A stretch of 64,000 nt of DNA, taken from assembly GCA_020161505.1 (NCBI GenBank), contig JAIUNY010000006.1, positions 62,001 through 126,000 on the forward strand, written 5' to 3'. A model generated the notes under the pieces. The model was not told the origin of the DNA and ran no database searches. It saw only the letters and a list, made by a program, of their open reading frames with translations. Shown here piece by piece: positions 24,417-35,000 of the stretch (position 1 is its first letter; each line of letters opens with the position of its first letter). The stretch is from Armatimonadota bacterium. GTDB taxonomy: Bacteria > Armatimonadota > Fimbriimonadia > Fimbriimonadales > Fimbriimonadaceae. The position numbers and the translations under genes were made by a program.

Positions 24417-27400
24417 ATGGCTGATAGCAACCTCTTCGACAAGATCCGTATTGGTGTGGCCTCCCCCGAAGACATTCGAGGCTGGTCGCACGGTGAAGTC
24501 AAAAAGCCGGAAACCATTAACTACCGTACCTTCAAGCCCGAGCGAGATGGTCTTTTCTGCGAGAAGATCTTTGGCCCCGTGAAGGATTACGAGTGCGCCT
24601 GCGGACGATACAAGAAGATCAAGTACAAGGGGATCATCTGCGAACGCTGCGGCGTCGAAGTCACCCGAAGCAAAGTCCGACGCGAGCGCATGGGCCACGT
24701 GGAACTCGCCGCTCCGGTCTGCCACATTTGGTACCTCAAGGGTGTTCCGTCCCCGCTCGCGCTGATCCTCGACATCAGCCCGCGACAGCTTGAGAAGGTC
24801 ATCTATTTCGCCAGCTTTATCCTGATCGACATCGAGAAGGAGCAGATCGACGAGTTTCTGCCGGAAATCCTTGCCCTCGTCGAGCAAGAGAAGATTGCCA
24901 TCCAGACGCAAATGCGCGATCTGGAAGTGGAGAGCCTGCAACGGCTCGCCACCGAAATGCAAAACAACCCGGACGAGTACTTCGACGAATCCTACGTGAA
25001 GGATCGGATGAAGGCCAACTACGACCGGATCCGAGCCGAGTACCGCGACGCCGATGAGCGACTGAAGGATCTCGATATCGCCGCGAACCTCCTGGGTCAA
25101 CTGGAGCGAAACCAGCTGATCGACGAAGACAAGTGGCGCGCGATCAGCAAGATGCTCGATAGCGTGGGTCGCCGCATGAAGAAGGATCTGAGCGGCTTAG
25201 TTCACGCCAACATCGGCGCGGACGCCTGCAAGGAACTCCTGAAGCGCGTCGACCTGGAGCGCATGGCCCGCGAGCTTCGCCACGAAATCGTCGTGACGAC
25301 CAGCCAACGCCGAGCCCGCGCGATCAAGCGACTCGAACTCTGCGAAGCCCTCATCTCCTCCAAGGCCAAGCCGGAGTGGATGGTGCTCGAAGTCGTGCCT
25401 GTCATCAGCCCGGAACTGCGACCGATGGTTCAGCTCGATGGTGGACGATTCGCAACCAGCGATCTCAACGATCTTTATCGCCGGATCATCAACCGCAACA
25501 ATCGCCTCAAGAAGATTATCGAAATCCAAGCTCCGGAATCGATCATCAACCACGAAAAGCGATTGCTGCAAGAATCCGTGGACGCCCTGATCGACAACGG
25601 TCGCCGCTCGCGACCGGTCGTCGGCAGCAACCAACGCCCGCTCAAGTCGCTCAGCGACATGCTCAAGGGTAAAGAAGGTCGCTTCCGAAAGAACCTTCTC
25701 GGTAAGCGGGTTGACTACTCCGGTCGTTCGGTTATCGTTGTCGGGCCTCACCTCAAGCTTCACCAATGCGGTCTGCCGAAGGAGATGGCCCTGGAACTCT
25801 TCAAGCCGTTCGTCATGAAGGTGCTTGTTGAGCGCAAGATCACGCAGAACATCAAGACGGCCAAGCGGATGATCGAACGGATGCACCCGCTGGTGTGGGA
25901 TGGTCTGGAGGACGTGATTAAGGAGCACCCGGTTCTTCTCAACCGCGCTCCGACGCTGCACCGCCTCGGTATCCAAGCGTTCGAGCCGATCCTTGTCGAA
26001 GGGAAGGCGATCCAGCTTCACCCGCTCGTTTGTCACGCCTATAACGCTGACTTTGACGGTGACCAGATGGCCGTTCACGTGCCGCTCAGCCTGCAAGCGC
26101 AAGCCGAAGCGCGTGTTCTCATGCTCTCGACCCAGAACCTCTTCAGCCCGGCTGACGGAAAGCCCGTCATGGCGCCGGTTCAAGACCCGGTTCTTGGGAT
26201 GTACGCTCTGACCTTCACCAACAAGGCAGCAGCGAAGCGACTCGAGGAAGCGGAAGCGGCTCACGCGGCGGATCCGAAGAATGTTCCTGCGCCTCCGATC
26301 TTCGGTGGCCCGGAAGAAGTCTTCTACCTGCTGGAGAACCAAGGTGATCGCCTCCAACTCAACGAGATGATCAAGGTTCGCCTGCGCGTGCCGATGCTCC
26401 GGCCGAGCGAAGAGATCGACTACCGCGATCCGCAAACGGGTCAAGAATACAAGTATTCGATCACCGAGAACGATCTCGGTGAGGAAGTGAAGGTTCTTGA
26501 GCCGCTGGAGATGGGGTACGAAAGCAAGATCGTCAAGACGACCCCAGGTCGCCTGATCTTCAACGAAGTTCTGCCTTATCCTCTGCGATACAGCCAAAAG
26601 CACCTTGACCTGGAAATGGGCAAGAAGGCGATTCCGGAGGTCATCAACTTGGTCAACCTCTCGGCTGGTACCGAGGCGACAATCAAGTTCCTTGATGACA
26701 TTAAGGCGATCGGCTTCAAATGGGCGACCAAGTACGGCATCTCCATTGCTCTCACCGACATGGACCCGCCGCGACGCCGAACCGAAATGCTCGACGAAGC
26801 GGACACCAAGGCGAACAAGGTTCTTGAGAACTACCGCCGAGGCCTGATCTCGTTCCGTGAAATGCAGGACAACCTCACCCGGTTGTGGACGAGCACCTAC
26901 GACGAGATCGGTCAGGCCATCGTTGACAGCATGGAGCAGGAGAACCCGCTTTCGATCATCACCGTCTCCGGTGCCCGTGGATCGATCAAGCAGCTCGCGC
27001 AGCTCTCCGGAATGCGCGGACTCATGTTCAACCAGTTCAACGAAGTTATCTATGAGCTTCCGGTCAAGAACTCGTTCCAAAAGGGTCTCTCGATGCTTGA
27101 GTTCTTCGTCACCACCCACGGTGCTCGAAAGGGTCTGGCCGACACCGCTCTCCGAACGGCTGACGCGGGTTACCTCACCCGGCGTCTCGTGGATGTTGCT
27201 CAGGATGTCATCATTCGATCCCCAGACTGCGGCACAACCGACGGAATCCTCGCCTTCCGCCTCATCAGCGAAGGCAAGGTGATCGAAACCATGGGCGAGC
27301 GTGCCATTGGTCGCGTGAACCTGGTGAATCTCTATGATCCCAACGGCGGCGACCTAGTGGTAGCCGGCGATGAGATCGTGACGAAGTCGATTAGCGATCA

Positions 27401-29084
27401 CCTCGACCGCGTGGAAGAGACCTACTTCCAAGAGTATGAAGCTGGCGATTTCGACGCCCGCGAAAAACTCACCGTGAAATACAGCGCGGCTGGATTCGAG
27501 TTTGACGACCACGGACGCCTCGGTGCCAAGGTTCGAAGCCCGATCACCTGCCAAATGGACGTTGGAATCTGCGCCAAGTGCTACGGAATCGACCTCTCGA
27601 CCAAAAAGGTGGTCGAGAACGGTGTCGCGGTCGGAATCATTGCCGCCCAGTCGATCGGTGAACCTGGAACGCAGCTCACGATGCGTACGTTCCACACAGG
27701 TGGTGTTGCCGGATCCAAGACGATCGCCCGAACGAACCAGTACAAGACTGGTAAGTTCATCCGACAGTTCCAAGAGGACTTCCAATCGGCGACCCAAACC
27801 ACCGCGAACGAGTTCGACGCGACCAAGCTCCTTGAAAACCAAGAAGATGTCGTCCGAAGTCTCTTCCGCGATGGCAAGAACCTGGTGACCCCCGCCGCGA
27901 CAAAGAAGACAGAAAAGACGGTGAAGAAAGCCCAAGAGAAAATGGAAGGCGATTCCAAGAAACTCTGGGAACGAAGCCGAAAAACCTTCTTCTACTCCTG
28001 GACAGGTGAATCCAGCGGTATCGTCCGCGTCGAGGAAATCTTTGAGGCTCGAAAGCAGCCTCGGGGTAAGGCGATCATCTGCCCGGTCACGGGCCTGGTC
28101 GAAGATATTCAGCGATCCAGCTTCGGGCGATGGATCGTCATCGGCGCCGAAATTGATGTCACTGGCCCCGTCAAGGATGCCTACATCAGTGATGAGCAAA
28201 CGTGGGGCGACAAGGTTCCTGCTCCGGTTGAGCGTTTGATCGGCCAGAAGGTTTCGACCCAAGCAGTCGCGACCCTACGCAAGCACGAAATCAGCCGAAT
28301 CAGGATTTTCTATCCGGTACTCGTGCCACCCCTCGGTAACCTTCCGGTCGAAAAGGGCCAGAAGATCATCAAGGGCGACCCGCTCACCGAAGGCCCGCTC
28401 GACCCGCACGAGGTTCTTGACCTTGCCGGTGCGAAGGCCGTTCACGAATACTTCATCGAAAACCTGCAATCGGTCTATAAGGATCAAGGCGTTGATATCA
28501 ACGACAAGCACCTTGAAGTGATCGTGCGGCAGATGCTCCGCAAGCGACAAGTTCGCGAACCGGGCGACACGCCGTTCCTGCCTGGTCAAATCGTTGACCG
28601 CAACCGGTTCAATCGAGAGAACGAGCGCGTGGCGCAGCGGATCGCCGAAGGCAAGAAGATCAAGTACACCGACCCGATTACGGGCGAGAGCAAGGAGCGC
28701 GAGCCGAAGGAAGCCACCGCTTCTTGGATCCTCCTTGGTATCACCGAGGCGTCGCTTGCCACCGAGTCGTTCCTCTCCGCCGCGTCGTTCCAGAAGACGA
28801 CTCGCGTTCTCACCGAGGCCGCCGTGCGGGGCAAGACCGATCCTCTGGTCGGCCTGAAGGAGAACGTCATCATCGGTCGCCTCATCCCGGCTGGTACGGG
28901 TGTGAAGGCTCACCGCGAACTCGCGGTGGACGTGGATCGCACGCAGCCGAGCTGGGCACAGCAATCGCTCACCGCTCTGGTGGCGGAGGATCAGGAGAGC
29001 GCGGTCACCGACAGCGACATCTTCGGCGGTCTCTCGCTGGCCGATCTTGCCGCGCAAGAAGACGAACCGGCCTTCGAAGACTGA
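24417..29084 (+). CDS. rpoC: DNA-directed RNA polymerase subunit beta' (RpoC)
   Basis: 1555 residues from ATG at 24417 ([13 protein letters not shown], matching RpoC N-termini); the open frame upstream is not coding-like. It forms the active centre of RNA polymerase with RpoB. The first zinc site is Cys60, 62, 75 and 78; the catalytic NADFDGDQ has its magnesium-binding Asp residues at 545, 547 and 549; the second zinc site is near residues 939 and 1045-1055. After [11 protein letters not shown] the trigger loop carries about 90 extra residues (1100-1201) rich in Lys, Glu and Gln before VEEIFEAR resumes. Unusually, rpoB is not upstream: the neighbour is divergent pnuC. Confidence 0.98.
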   Translation: MADSNLFDKIRIGVASPEDIRGWSHGEVKKPETINYRTFKPERDGLFCEKIFGPVKDYECACGRYKKIKYKGIICERCGVEVTRSKVRRERMGHVELAAPVCHIWYLKGVPSPLALILDISPRQLEKVIYFASFILIDIEKEQIDEFLPEILALVEQEKIAIQTQMRDLEVESLQRLATEMQNNPDEYFDESYVKDRMKANYDRIRAEYRDADERLKDLDIAANLLGQLERNQLIDEDKWRAISKMLDSVGRRMKKDLSGLVHANIGADACKELLKRVDLERMARELRHEIVVTTSQRRARAIKRLELCEALISSKAKPEWMVLEVVPVISPELRPMVQLDGGRFATSDLNDLYRRIINRNNRLKKIIEIQAPESIINHEKRLLQESVDALIDNGRRSRPVVGSNQRPLKSLSDMLKGKEGRFRKNLLGKRVDYSGRSVIVVGPHLKLHQCGLPKEMALELFKPFVMKVLVERKITQNIKTAKRMIERMHPLVWDGLEDVIKEHPVLLNRAPTLHRLGIQAFEPILVEGKAIQLHPLVCHAYNADFDGDQMAVHVPLSLQAQAEARVLMLSTQNLFSPADGKPVMAPVQDPVLGMYALTFTNKAAAKRLEEAEAAHAADPKNVPAPPIFGGPEEVFYLLENQGDRLQLNEMIKVRLRVPMLRPSEEIDYRDPQTGQEYKYSITENDLGEEVKVLEPLEMGYESKIVKTTPGRLIFNEVLPYPLRYSQKHLDLEMGKKAIPEVINLVNLSAGTEATIKFLDDIKAIGFKWATKYGISIALTDMDPPRRRTEMLDEADTKANKVLENYRRGLISFREMQDNLTRLWTSTYDEIGQAIVDSMEQENPLSIITVSGARGSIKQLAQLSGMRGLMFNQFNEVIYELPVKNSFQKGLSMLEFFVTTHGARKGLADTALRTADAGYLTRRLVDVAQDVIIRSPDCGTTDGILAFRLISEGKVIETMGERAIGRVNLVNLYDPNGGDLVVAGDEIVTKSISDHLDRVEETYFQEYEAGDFDAREKLTVKYSAAGFEFDDHGRLGAKVRSPITCQMDVGICAKCYGIDLSTKKVVENGVAVGIIAAQSIGEPGTQLTMRTFHTGGVAGSKTIARTNQYKTGKFIRQFQEDFQSATQTTANEFDATKLLENQEDVVRSLFRDGKNLVTPAATKKTEKTVKKAQEKMEGDSKKLWERSRKTFFYSWTGESSGIVRVEEIFEARKQPRGKAIICPVTGLVEDIQRSSFGRWIVIGAEIDVTGPVKDAYISDEQTWGDKVPAPVERLIGQKVSTQAVATLRKHEISRIRIFYPVLVPPLGNLPVEKGQKIIKGDPLTEGPLDPHEVLDLAGAKAVHEYFIENLQSVYKDQGVDINDKHLEVIVRQMLRKRQVREPGDTPFLPGQIVDRNRFNRENERVAQRIAEGKKIKYTDPITGESKEREPKEATASWILLGITEASLATESFLSAASFQKTTRVLTEAAVRGKTDPLVGLKENVIIGRLIPAGTGVKAHRELAVDVDRTQPSWAQQSLTALVAEDQESAVTDSDIFGGLSLADLAAQEDEPAFED

Positions 29085-29108
29085 TCTCTTCGGGGAAGGT
29101 GATTCGCC

Positions 29109-29145
29109 GGGGTGGGCTCAACCGAGCCCACCCCAGTTACTTTTT
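29109..29145 (+). terminator. Rho-independent terminator of rpoC
   Basis: GGGGTGGGCTC (29109-29119) and GAGCCCACCCC (29124-29134) form a perfect 11-base stem with an AACC loop, followed by AGTTACTTTTT. It lies 25 bases after the rpoC stop. Confidence 0.93.
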
Positions 29146-29233
29146 AGGGAACCTGCCCAGCAGGACGCTTGTTGCAACTCATAGTGTGGGCGAAGCGACA
29201 TTCTTGTTCCAGCCGCCCGAATGAAGGATAACT

Positions 29234-30094
29234 GTGATCCTATCGCTGCTCGCATCTATCATTGCTCCCGAGGTTTTGCACTCGAAAACTACACCTGTCT
29301 TCGCATGGGCGAGTAACACAGGTCATCAGGTCTCCTTTTGGCGACCGGGCGAGATTGAGCCCACCCGAGTTGAACACGAAGCATCTTTCGTGGCTCTCCG
29401 CGGTCAACGGCTGCTCTCAGACGACGAATTGGCTGAGGAGATCGTCGGCGAACTTGCTGCCCAAAAAGTGGACTCTGTTGCCGGGGTGGACCCGAGCATG
29501 ATGTGGTACGCCGAGGCACCAGCCACACGGCTGGCGTTGCTGCATTTAGGTGAAGACCTCCAGGTGATTGTCCGGGATAAAGACGCGCGATGGCGAGAAT
29601 TTAGTATCCAAAAGTTGAGGCGCGCGGGCGATCCACGAATCATTATCGATGGTTTGAAATACGAGCCTGAGATTTCTTACAACGAACCCTACGGTCGTTG
29701 GGTGGTGCGATGGGTGGAATTCGAGCGAGGCTGGAGGAGCGCTTGGTTCACGCCCGACCGTAGCCAGTACGGCATGATGTCGGGCCATGTGATGGGTTGG
29801 ATCGATGATGATCCCCTAGTTCTCGCTAACAGCAGCGGCTTGAGGTGGAGAGGAAAGCGTTACGCCGTCGAGAATGAGGACGACCCGGAGAACGTGGACA
29901 GGATCGGCTTCCAAGTTGGGCCCGATATCGTGTTTGCGGGCACTAAGGAGAATTGGTATCGGGCGAGTTCCGCGCAGGGCAGGCTGATGATGCGCCGGGA
30001 AGGACGAATCACATTCCAAAGGTACAGCGCGAGGACGTACTCCAGCTTGCCATTTCGCTTGAACACCCCCCGAAGCCCGAAAGACGAACGATGA
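29234..30094 (+). CDS. Hypothetical protein with hydrophobic N-terminus
   Basis: 286 residues from GTG at 29234. The first 15 residues (MILSLLASIIAPEVL) are hydrophobic and could be a short signal peptide. The body is beta-strand-like with many Trp and Arg residues: WASNTGHQVSFWRPGE, YGRWVVRWVEFERGWRSAWF, GHVMGWIDDDPLVLA, NSSGLRWRGKRYAV, spaced like the blades of a propeller. I do not recognise the family. It follows the rpoC terminator by about 90 bases, so it has its own promoter. Confidence 0.6.
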   Translation: MILSLLASIIAPEVLHSKTTPVFAWASNTGHQVSFWRPGEIEPTRVEHEASFVALRGQRLLSDDELAEEIVGELAAQKVDSVAGVDPSMMWYAEAPATRLALLHLGEDLQVIVRDKDARWREFSIQKLRRAGDPRIIIDGLKYEPEISYNEPYGRWVVRWVEFERGWRSAWFTPDRSQYGMMSGHVMGWIDDDPLVLANSSGLRWRGKRYAVENEDDPENVDRIGFQVGPDIVFAGTKENWYRASSAQGRLMMRREGRITFQRYSARTYSSLPFRLNTPRSPKDER

Positions 30095-30197
30095 TCGCCG
30101 CCCCGTCTCAGATTTTCGGTGGGGAAGGTCCCCGCCGCTTGCCGCCTTGGCTTTGTAGTTGGGCACGTTCTAGCTAAGATGATCCCTGGGAACCTCC

Positions 30198-30767
30198 GTG
30201 TCGTCAGAGGAGTTGAAAACAGCAGTGGGAAGAATGTTGGAAACGGCACCTGATCGGAGCCTGGCGCTGGGCGCGAAGCTCGTCGGATTGAGCGGGGGGA
30301 TCATCTTGGGGATGGTGCTGGCATACTTCTTGGGCCGCTCTTCGCATGCAGGGGAAATAGCCATGCTGCCGCCACCGCCCTACCGCGTGGATTTCCGGCA
30401 AGAGGTTTTCTCACCCAACGGAAAGCTCGCCTTTCGGGTTTATCCCGAGGCCTCCTCGACCCTCTATGATGAGAAGGCTTACTATGCCATCTGGAGCGAG
30501 AAACGAAGCTCTGACCTCGTGATCATCCCCAAAATCAAGATCGTCTCCGGGAGGCATCCCGGGCAAACCCAGGTTTTTTGGGAAGGGAATTCCGCCGTTC
30601 ACGTCTTAGTTCCAGATGGAGGGCTTGGAGAAGTGCAAGCCAGTCCACCGATGAAGAAGGCAGGGGTGATGGTTCATTTTTACCGGGGTCACCCGGATGT
30701 TCTGAACCCGTTCCGGGAGGAACTTCTGGCAAAAATCCACGGATCCGAATCGAGGAAAGCCGACTAG
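30198..30767 (+). CDS. Single-pass membrane protein of unknown function
   Basis: 189 residues from GTG at 30198. A short cytoplasmic N-terminus is followed by one membrane helix (about 30-47, GLSGGIILGMVLAYFLG), then an extracytoplasmic domain with beta-strand character (FSPNGKLAFRVYPEASSTLYDEKAYYAIW). The phrase SPNGKLAFRVY echoes beta-propeller strand motifs, but only one copy is present. No family recognised. It lies about 100 bases after the 29234 gene in the same direction and may share its transcript. Confidence 0.6.
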   Translation: MSSEELKTAVGRMLETAPDRSLALGAKLVGLSGGIILGMVLAYFLGRSSHAGEIAMLPPPPYRVDFRQEVFSPNGKLAFRVYPEASSTLYDEKAYYAIWSEKRSSDLVIIPKIKIVSGRHPGQTQVFWEGNSAVHVLVPDGGLGEVQASPPMKKAGVMVHFYRGHPDVLNPFREELLAKIHGSESRKAD

Positions 30768-30875
30768 AGCGGTTCCGTAAGCATCGGTTCGCACGGAATT
30801 GCGGCGGGACGAAACGAGTACTCCGCGCATAAGAAGGGTGCAACCCCAAGAGGTCGGATTTCCGTTACCCTTTGC

Positions 30876-31889
30876 ATGATCCCCTCGATCCTTGCGACGA
30901 TCCTCCTCACTCAAAGCCCCGTCGAATCCGCCGCCGCGAGACTGATCGCCGACAACAAAACCCCTGGGATCGTGGTGTACGCGAAGATCAAGGGGAAGGA
31001 AACTGTGTCAATCGCCCTGGGTGATGCCGACCGCGAAGCCGGGCGCAAGATGGCGATGAACAGCGTGCACGAGCTTGCGAGCGTGAGCAAGCAGTTCACG
31101 GCCGCCGCCATCATGAAGCTGGTCGATCAGAAGAAGCTGAGCCTGGATTCGACCCTCGCCAGCTTTGTTCCAGATGCCCCGGAGGCTTGGAAGAAGGTGA
31201 CGATTCGGCACCTCATCCATCACACCTCGGGCCTTCCCGACTACCTTGCCCCGACGGTGGATATCAAGAAGGACACGACGGTCGAGGAGCTTGTTTTCGG
31301 CCTGCGGGGGCTCAAAATGGACGCGGAACCGGGCAAGGAGTTCGCCTACAGCAACAGCGGCTACATGGCGCTTGGCTACATCATTGAAAAGGTGAGCAAG
31401 CGGTCTCTTACGGATTTTGTCGCCCGAGAGATCTTTCGACCCGCGGGAATGAAGACCGCAGCCGGGGCGCACCCCGACACCAAGATTGCGAATCGGGCAG
31501 TTGGCTATTCCCGTGACTCTGGCAAGTGGGTTCCAGAAATCAGGGTGTCACCTGGCTTCAGCGCGCTGGGCGATGGTTTCGTGATGGCATCCGCCCCCGA
31601 TCTGCTCGCTTGGCACGATGCGATGCGCGCGGGCAAGGTGCTCTCAAAGTCCAGCTGGGAGTTTATGACGACTCCGAATCCTGATATCAAGGACGCTCCG
31701 TACGGTGGAGGCCTCGCGATCGGTCGTCCGTGGCCCGAGCCTCAAGTGAGTCACTCGGGCGGGTGGATCGGCACAAGCACCTTCCTGATGAGCGACTTTC
31801 GGGACAACTCTGTGCTGATTGTGCTCTGCAACGCGGAAGGAGTGGACTTCCGGCCGGTTGTCGACGAGCTCTTCAAGCTGATGAAGTAA
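30876..31889 (+). CDS. Exported serine beta-lactamase-like hydrolase (class C/PBP4* family)
   Basis: 337 residues, short signal peptide (IPSILATILLTQS). The beta-lactamase/DD-peptidase fold is marked by the nucleophile in ELASVSKQFTAAA (SxxK at about residues 69-72), YSNSGYMALGY (YxN), and VSHSGGWIGTST (HxG in place of KTG). Also typical is HLIHHTSGLPDYL. Such enzymes act as esterases, D-amino acid peptidases or beta-lactamases; antibiotic resistance should not be assumed. Stands alone upstream of smc. Confidence 0.92.
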   Translation: MIPSILATILLTQSPVESAAARLIADNKTPGIVVYAKIKGKETVSIALGDADREAGRKMAMNSVHELASVSKQFTAAAIMKLVDQKKLSLDSTLASFVPDAPEAWKKVTIRHLIHHTSGLPDYLAPTVDIKKDTTVEELVFGLRGLKMDAEPGKEFAYSNSGYMALGYIIEKVSKRSLTDFVAREIFRPAGMKTAAGAHPDTKIANRAVGYSRDSGKWVPEIRVSPGFSALGDGFVMASAPDLLAWHDAMRAGKVLSKSSWEFMTTPNPDIKDAPYGGGLAIGRPWPEPQVSHSGGWIGTSTFLMSDFRDNSVLIVLCNAEGVDFRPVVDELFKLMK

Positions 31890-31977
31890 CCCAAAGCGAC
31901 TTGCCACGGGAACAACCTGTGGAAAAGAATCCGGGATTCCCCCGGCGCGCGGGCGATACTTCTCGTCTGGAATCCAA

Positions 31978-32000
31978 GGCATCGCCTGCGTGGCGATGCC
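31978..32000 (+). promoter_or_regulatory. Perfect 9-base hairpin in the smc leader
   Basis: GGCATCGCC (31978-31986) and GGCGATGCC (31992-32000) pair perfectly around TGCGT, ending 15 bases before the smc ATG. There is no T-run, so it is not a standard terminator for the preceding gene. Its position next to the ribosome site suggests a translational control element or a fold that protects the transcript 5' end. Confidence 0.5.
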
Positions 32001-32015
32001 CTCCAGCACCCGACG

Positions 32016-35000
32016 ATGAACCTGAAGCGAGTCAAAATATACGGCTTCAAAACTTTTGCCGACAAAACCGAGTTCGAGATCGATGGCAACATCATCTCGA
32101 TCATCGGGCCGAATGGTTGCGGCAAGTCGAACATCGTCGATGCGATCCTCTGGGGTCTCGGAGAGACCAACGCACGGAATCTTCGCGCCCAAACCGCGAA
32201 AGATGTAATCTTCAACGGCAGCGGCACCCGTAAGGCCGTGGGCTACGCGGAGGTCACCCTGGTCTTCGACAATGAAGACGGAACCCTCCCGATTGAAGGA
32301 GCCGAGGTCAGCGTCACCCGTCGTCTCACGCGAAGTGGCGAGAGTGACTATTTCATCAACAAGCGTCCCTGCCGATTGCGTGATGTCAGCGACCTTCTCG
32401 CCGACTCTGGCCTCGGGCGAGCGGGCTACGCTATTGTCAGCCAAAGTGATATCGACCAAGCTCTCAGCGCATCTGCGGTGCAGCGCCGGGCATGGATCGA
32501 CGAAGCGGCGGGAGTGCAGCGATATCGCGTCCGCCGAACCGAGGCCTTGCGCCGACTGGAATCGACCGAGGAGCACCTCCAGCGCGTCCACGACATCATC
32601 ACCGAGATTGAAACCCAGCGGGCACCGCTCGCGGAAGAGGCTGAAATCGCCAAGCGGTACAAGGCCGCTCTCGGGGGATTGCGCGAGGTCGAGAGTAGCC
32701 TTCTGCGCCGCGAACTTGCGGACTCCATCAAAGAAGTTGAAGAACTGGAAACCCGGATCGACTCGGTGATGAAGCTGAGCGAGGATGACGCGCTCAAAGC
32801 CGATCGCCTTGAGCGACTCGCTGCTGAAACTTTCACCAAAGCCAACGATCTCGACATCAAGATCGAAGGTCTTCGCGAGCAACAGCAAGCTGCGCAATCT
32901 CGGTGGGAGCAAGCGAGCGCGGCGGCTCAGATCGCCCAGCACAAGCTGGAAAGCCTGGACAACCTGCAAAGCACTCTGAGCGAGGAGGTCAAGCACTCGG
33001 GCGAGCAGCTCGCGGAGGCCGAAAAGGCGGTCGCAGAGACATCGGCGGAGGAAGCGCGGGAGCGAGAAAATCTGCAACGACTCGAAACCGAGCTGAGCGG
33101 CGCGGATGGGGAAGCGAAGCAACTCGCCGCCGCTCTCAAAGACCTCGAACGCCAGGTCGAAGCGGCACGAAAAATCGTGGCGGAGCGGCAGAAGTGGGAA
33201 GTCGAGCTTGCCCACCGTGAATCCCGCATCAAGCAACTGCGCAAAGAGATCGCAGGAATCGTCAACACCCTGCCGGATCTGGCAGAAGGAATCGCTGAAG
33301 CAGAAAAACTTCACGGCGAAGCCGACGCCAAGGTCAACGAGGCAAAGTCGGCGATGGAAGCCCTCGAACGCGAGGAGCAAGACGAGCGCAAAGCCCGCGA
33401 GACCTTTGATCAAAGCAACCGCAAGCTCTTGGCGCAGATCGCGGCGCTCGATGGTAAACGTCGGGGAATTGAGGCCACGATCGACGCCCACGAAGGGCTG
33501 GCGCAGGGAGCGCGGGCCGTCATGCTCGCGGCGAATCAGGGGCGACTTGAGCCGGTTTACACCCCCGTCGGCGAGAGCATTGTCGTCGATTCTGACCTTG
33601 CGTTGGCCTTCGATACCGCCTTGGGGGGGGCGGCCAACGACCTCATCGTCCCTGATGATCGATTTGCCAAGAAGGCGATTGATTTTCTCAAGCAAAATCG
33701 CCTCGGCCGCGCGACTTTCCAACCGCTCAACTTCATGCGGCCGAACGTCGTCACGCAGGATTTGCGGGATCTGCTTCGCAAGCCAGGAGTTGTTGGTCTG
33801 GCGAGCGAACTCGTGGATTGCGATCCCCAGAATCGCCCGGTGATCGATTCGCTGCTTGGGCGTGTGGTCATCACCGAAGACCTCGATTCAGCTCTGGCTC
33901 TCGCGAAAACCCGAGGCTGGAGCCGCATGGTCACGATGGATGGTGAGCTTCTGCACTCCTCCGGTGCGGTCACGGGGGGCGCGACCACAAAGCAGGGAAC
34001 CGGTTTGGTTCAGCGCAAAGCAGAGCTCGCGGAGATCGAGGAAGAGCTTCTTGATCTGCAGAAGGAACTGGAAAAGCTCCAGAAGGCAAGCTCGGGCGAT
34101 GAATCGCGCGTTTTGAATCGGCAAGCGAAGCGAGAACAGCTTCGGGCCGCCCTGGTTGAGGCCCGCACCGAGCGTGACGATCACCACACCTGGCTGATGG
34201 GTCTCCGGCACGAGCAGGTCACCACGGTCAACTCACAGAAGCGTCTGGAGGATGAACTGGCGAAGCTGAGCACGGCTCCGACCGTCCAAGCCGATGAGGT
34301 GGATCTTCCTGCACTGGAGGCGGCGCGCGATCAAGCGCTGCGGCGTCTCGCCGAGAAATCGACGGATGCCAACGGAGCCCAGGCCCGCCTTCAAGAGGCG
34401 AGCGAGCGGCTCCAACAAGCGGTTCACCGTGCAAAGGAGGCCGCGCGCAGACTCAGCAACCTGCAGGAAGCCGAGAACAATCGATCTCGTCGGGTCGAGA
34501 ATCTGGAGCCGGAGCGCGAGAAGTACCGCGCTCAGATTACCGAGGCCACCGCCCTTCTGGAGCAAACGGCCGCCGAAGTGCAGAGCCTCCGCGAGAAGAT
34601 CATGGCGGAGATTGTGACGCGCAAGAACCTGACGGAGGAAGCGCAAAAACTCGCCGAAGAAGCCCGGGCCGCCCAGAAGGCCGCGAGCGGCAACGCTGAG
34701 ATTCTCCACCAGGCCGAGATCAAGCGGGCGCGGGCGGACAGCAAGCGCAGCGTCGCGCTGGAGCGCCTGCTGGAAGAGTACGGGATCGACTTGGAAGCCG
34801 CGCTGGACGGCGTGGATGACCTCGAGATCCCCGAAGATGCGGCGGCTCTTGTCGCCAAACTCCGTCGCGATCTCAAGCAGATGGGCGATGTGAATCTGGG
34901 CGCGATCGAAGCCTATGAGCGACTCACCGAGCGTTACGACGAGCTCCATGGGCAAACCGAGGATATTGAGGCGGGAATTCGCGAATTGCGTAGCACGGTG

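Noticed and set aside
30876-31889. An antibiotic-resistance beta-lactamase
   Set aside because: The motifs are those of the broad class C/PBP4* hydrolase group, most of which are esterases or peptidases; the same caution applies to the gene at 37771-38703.
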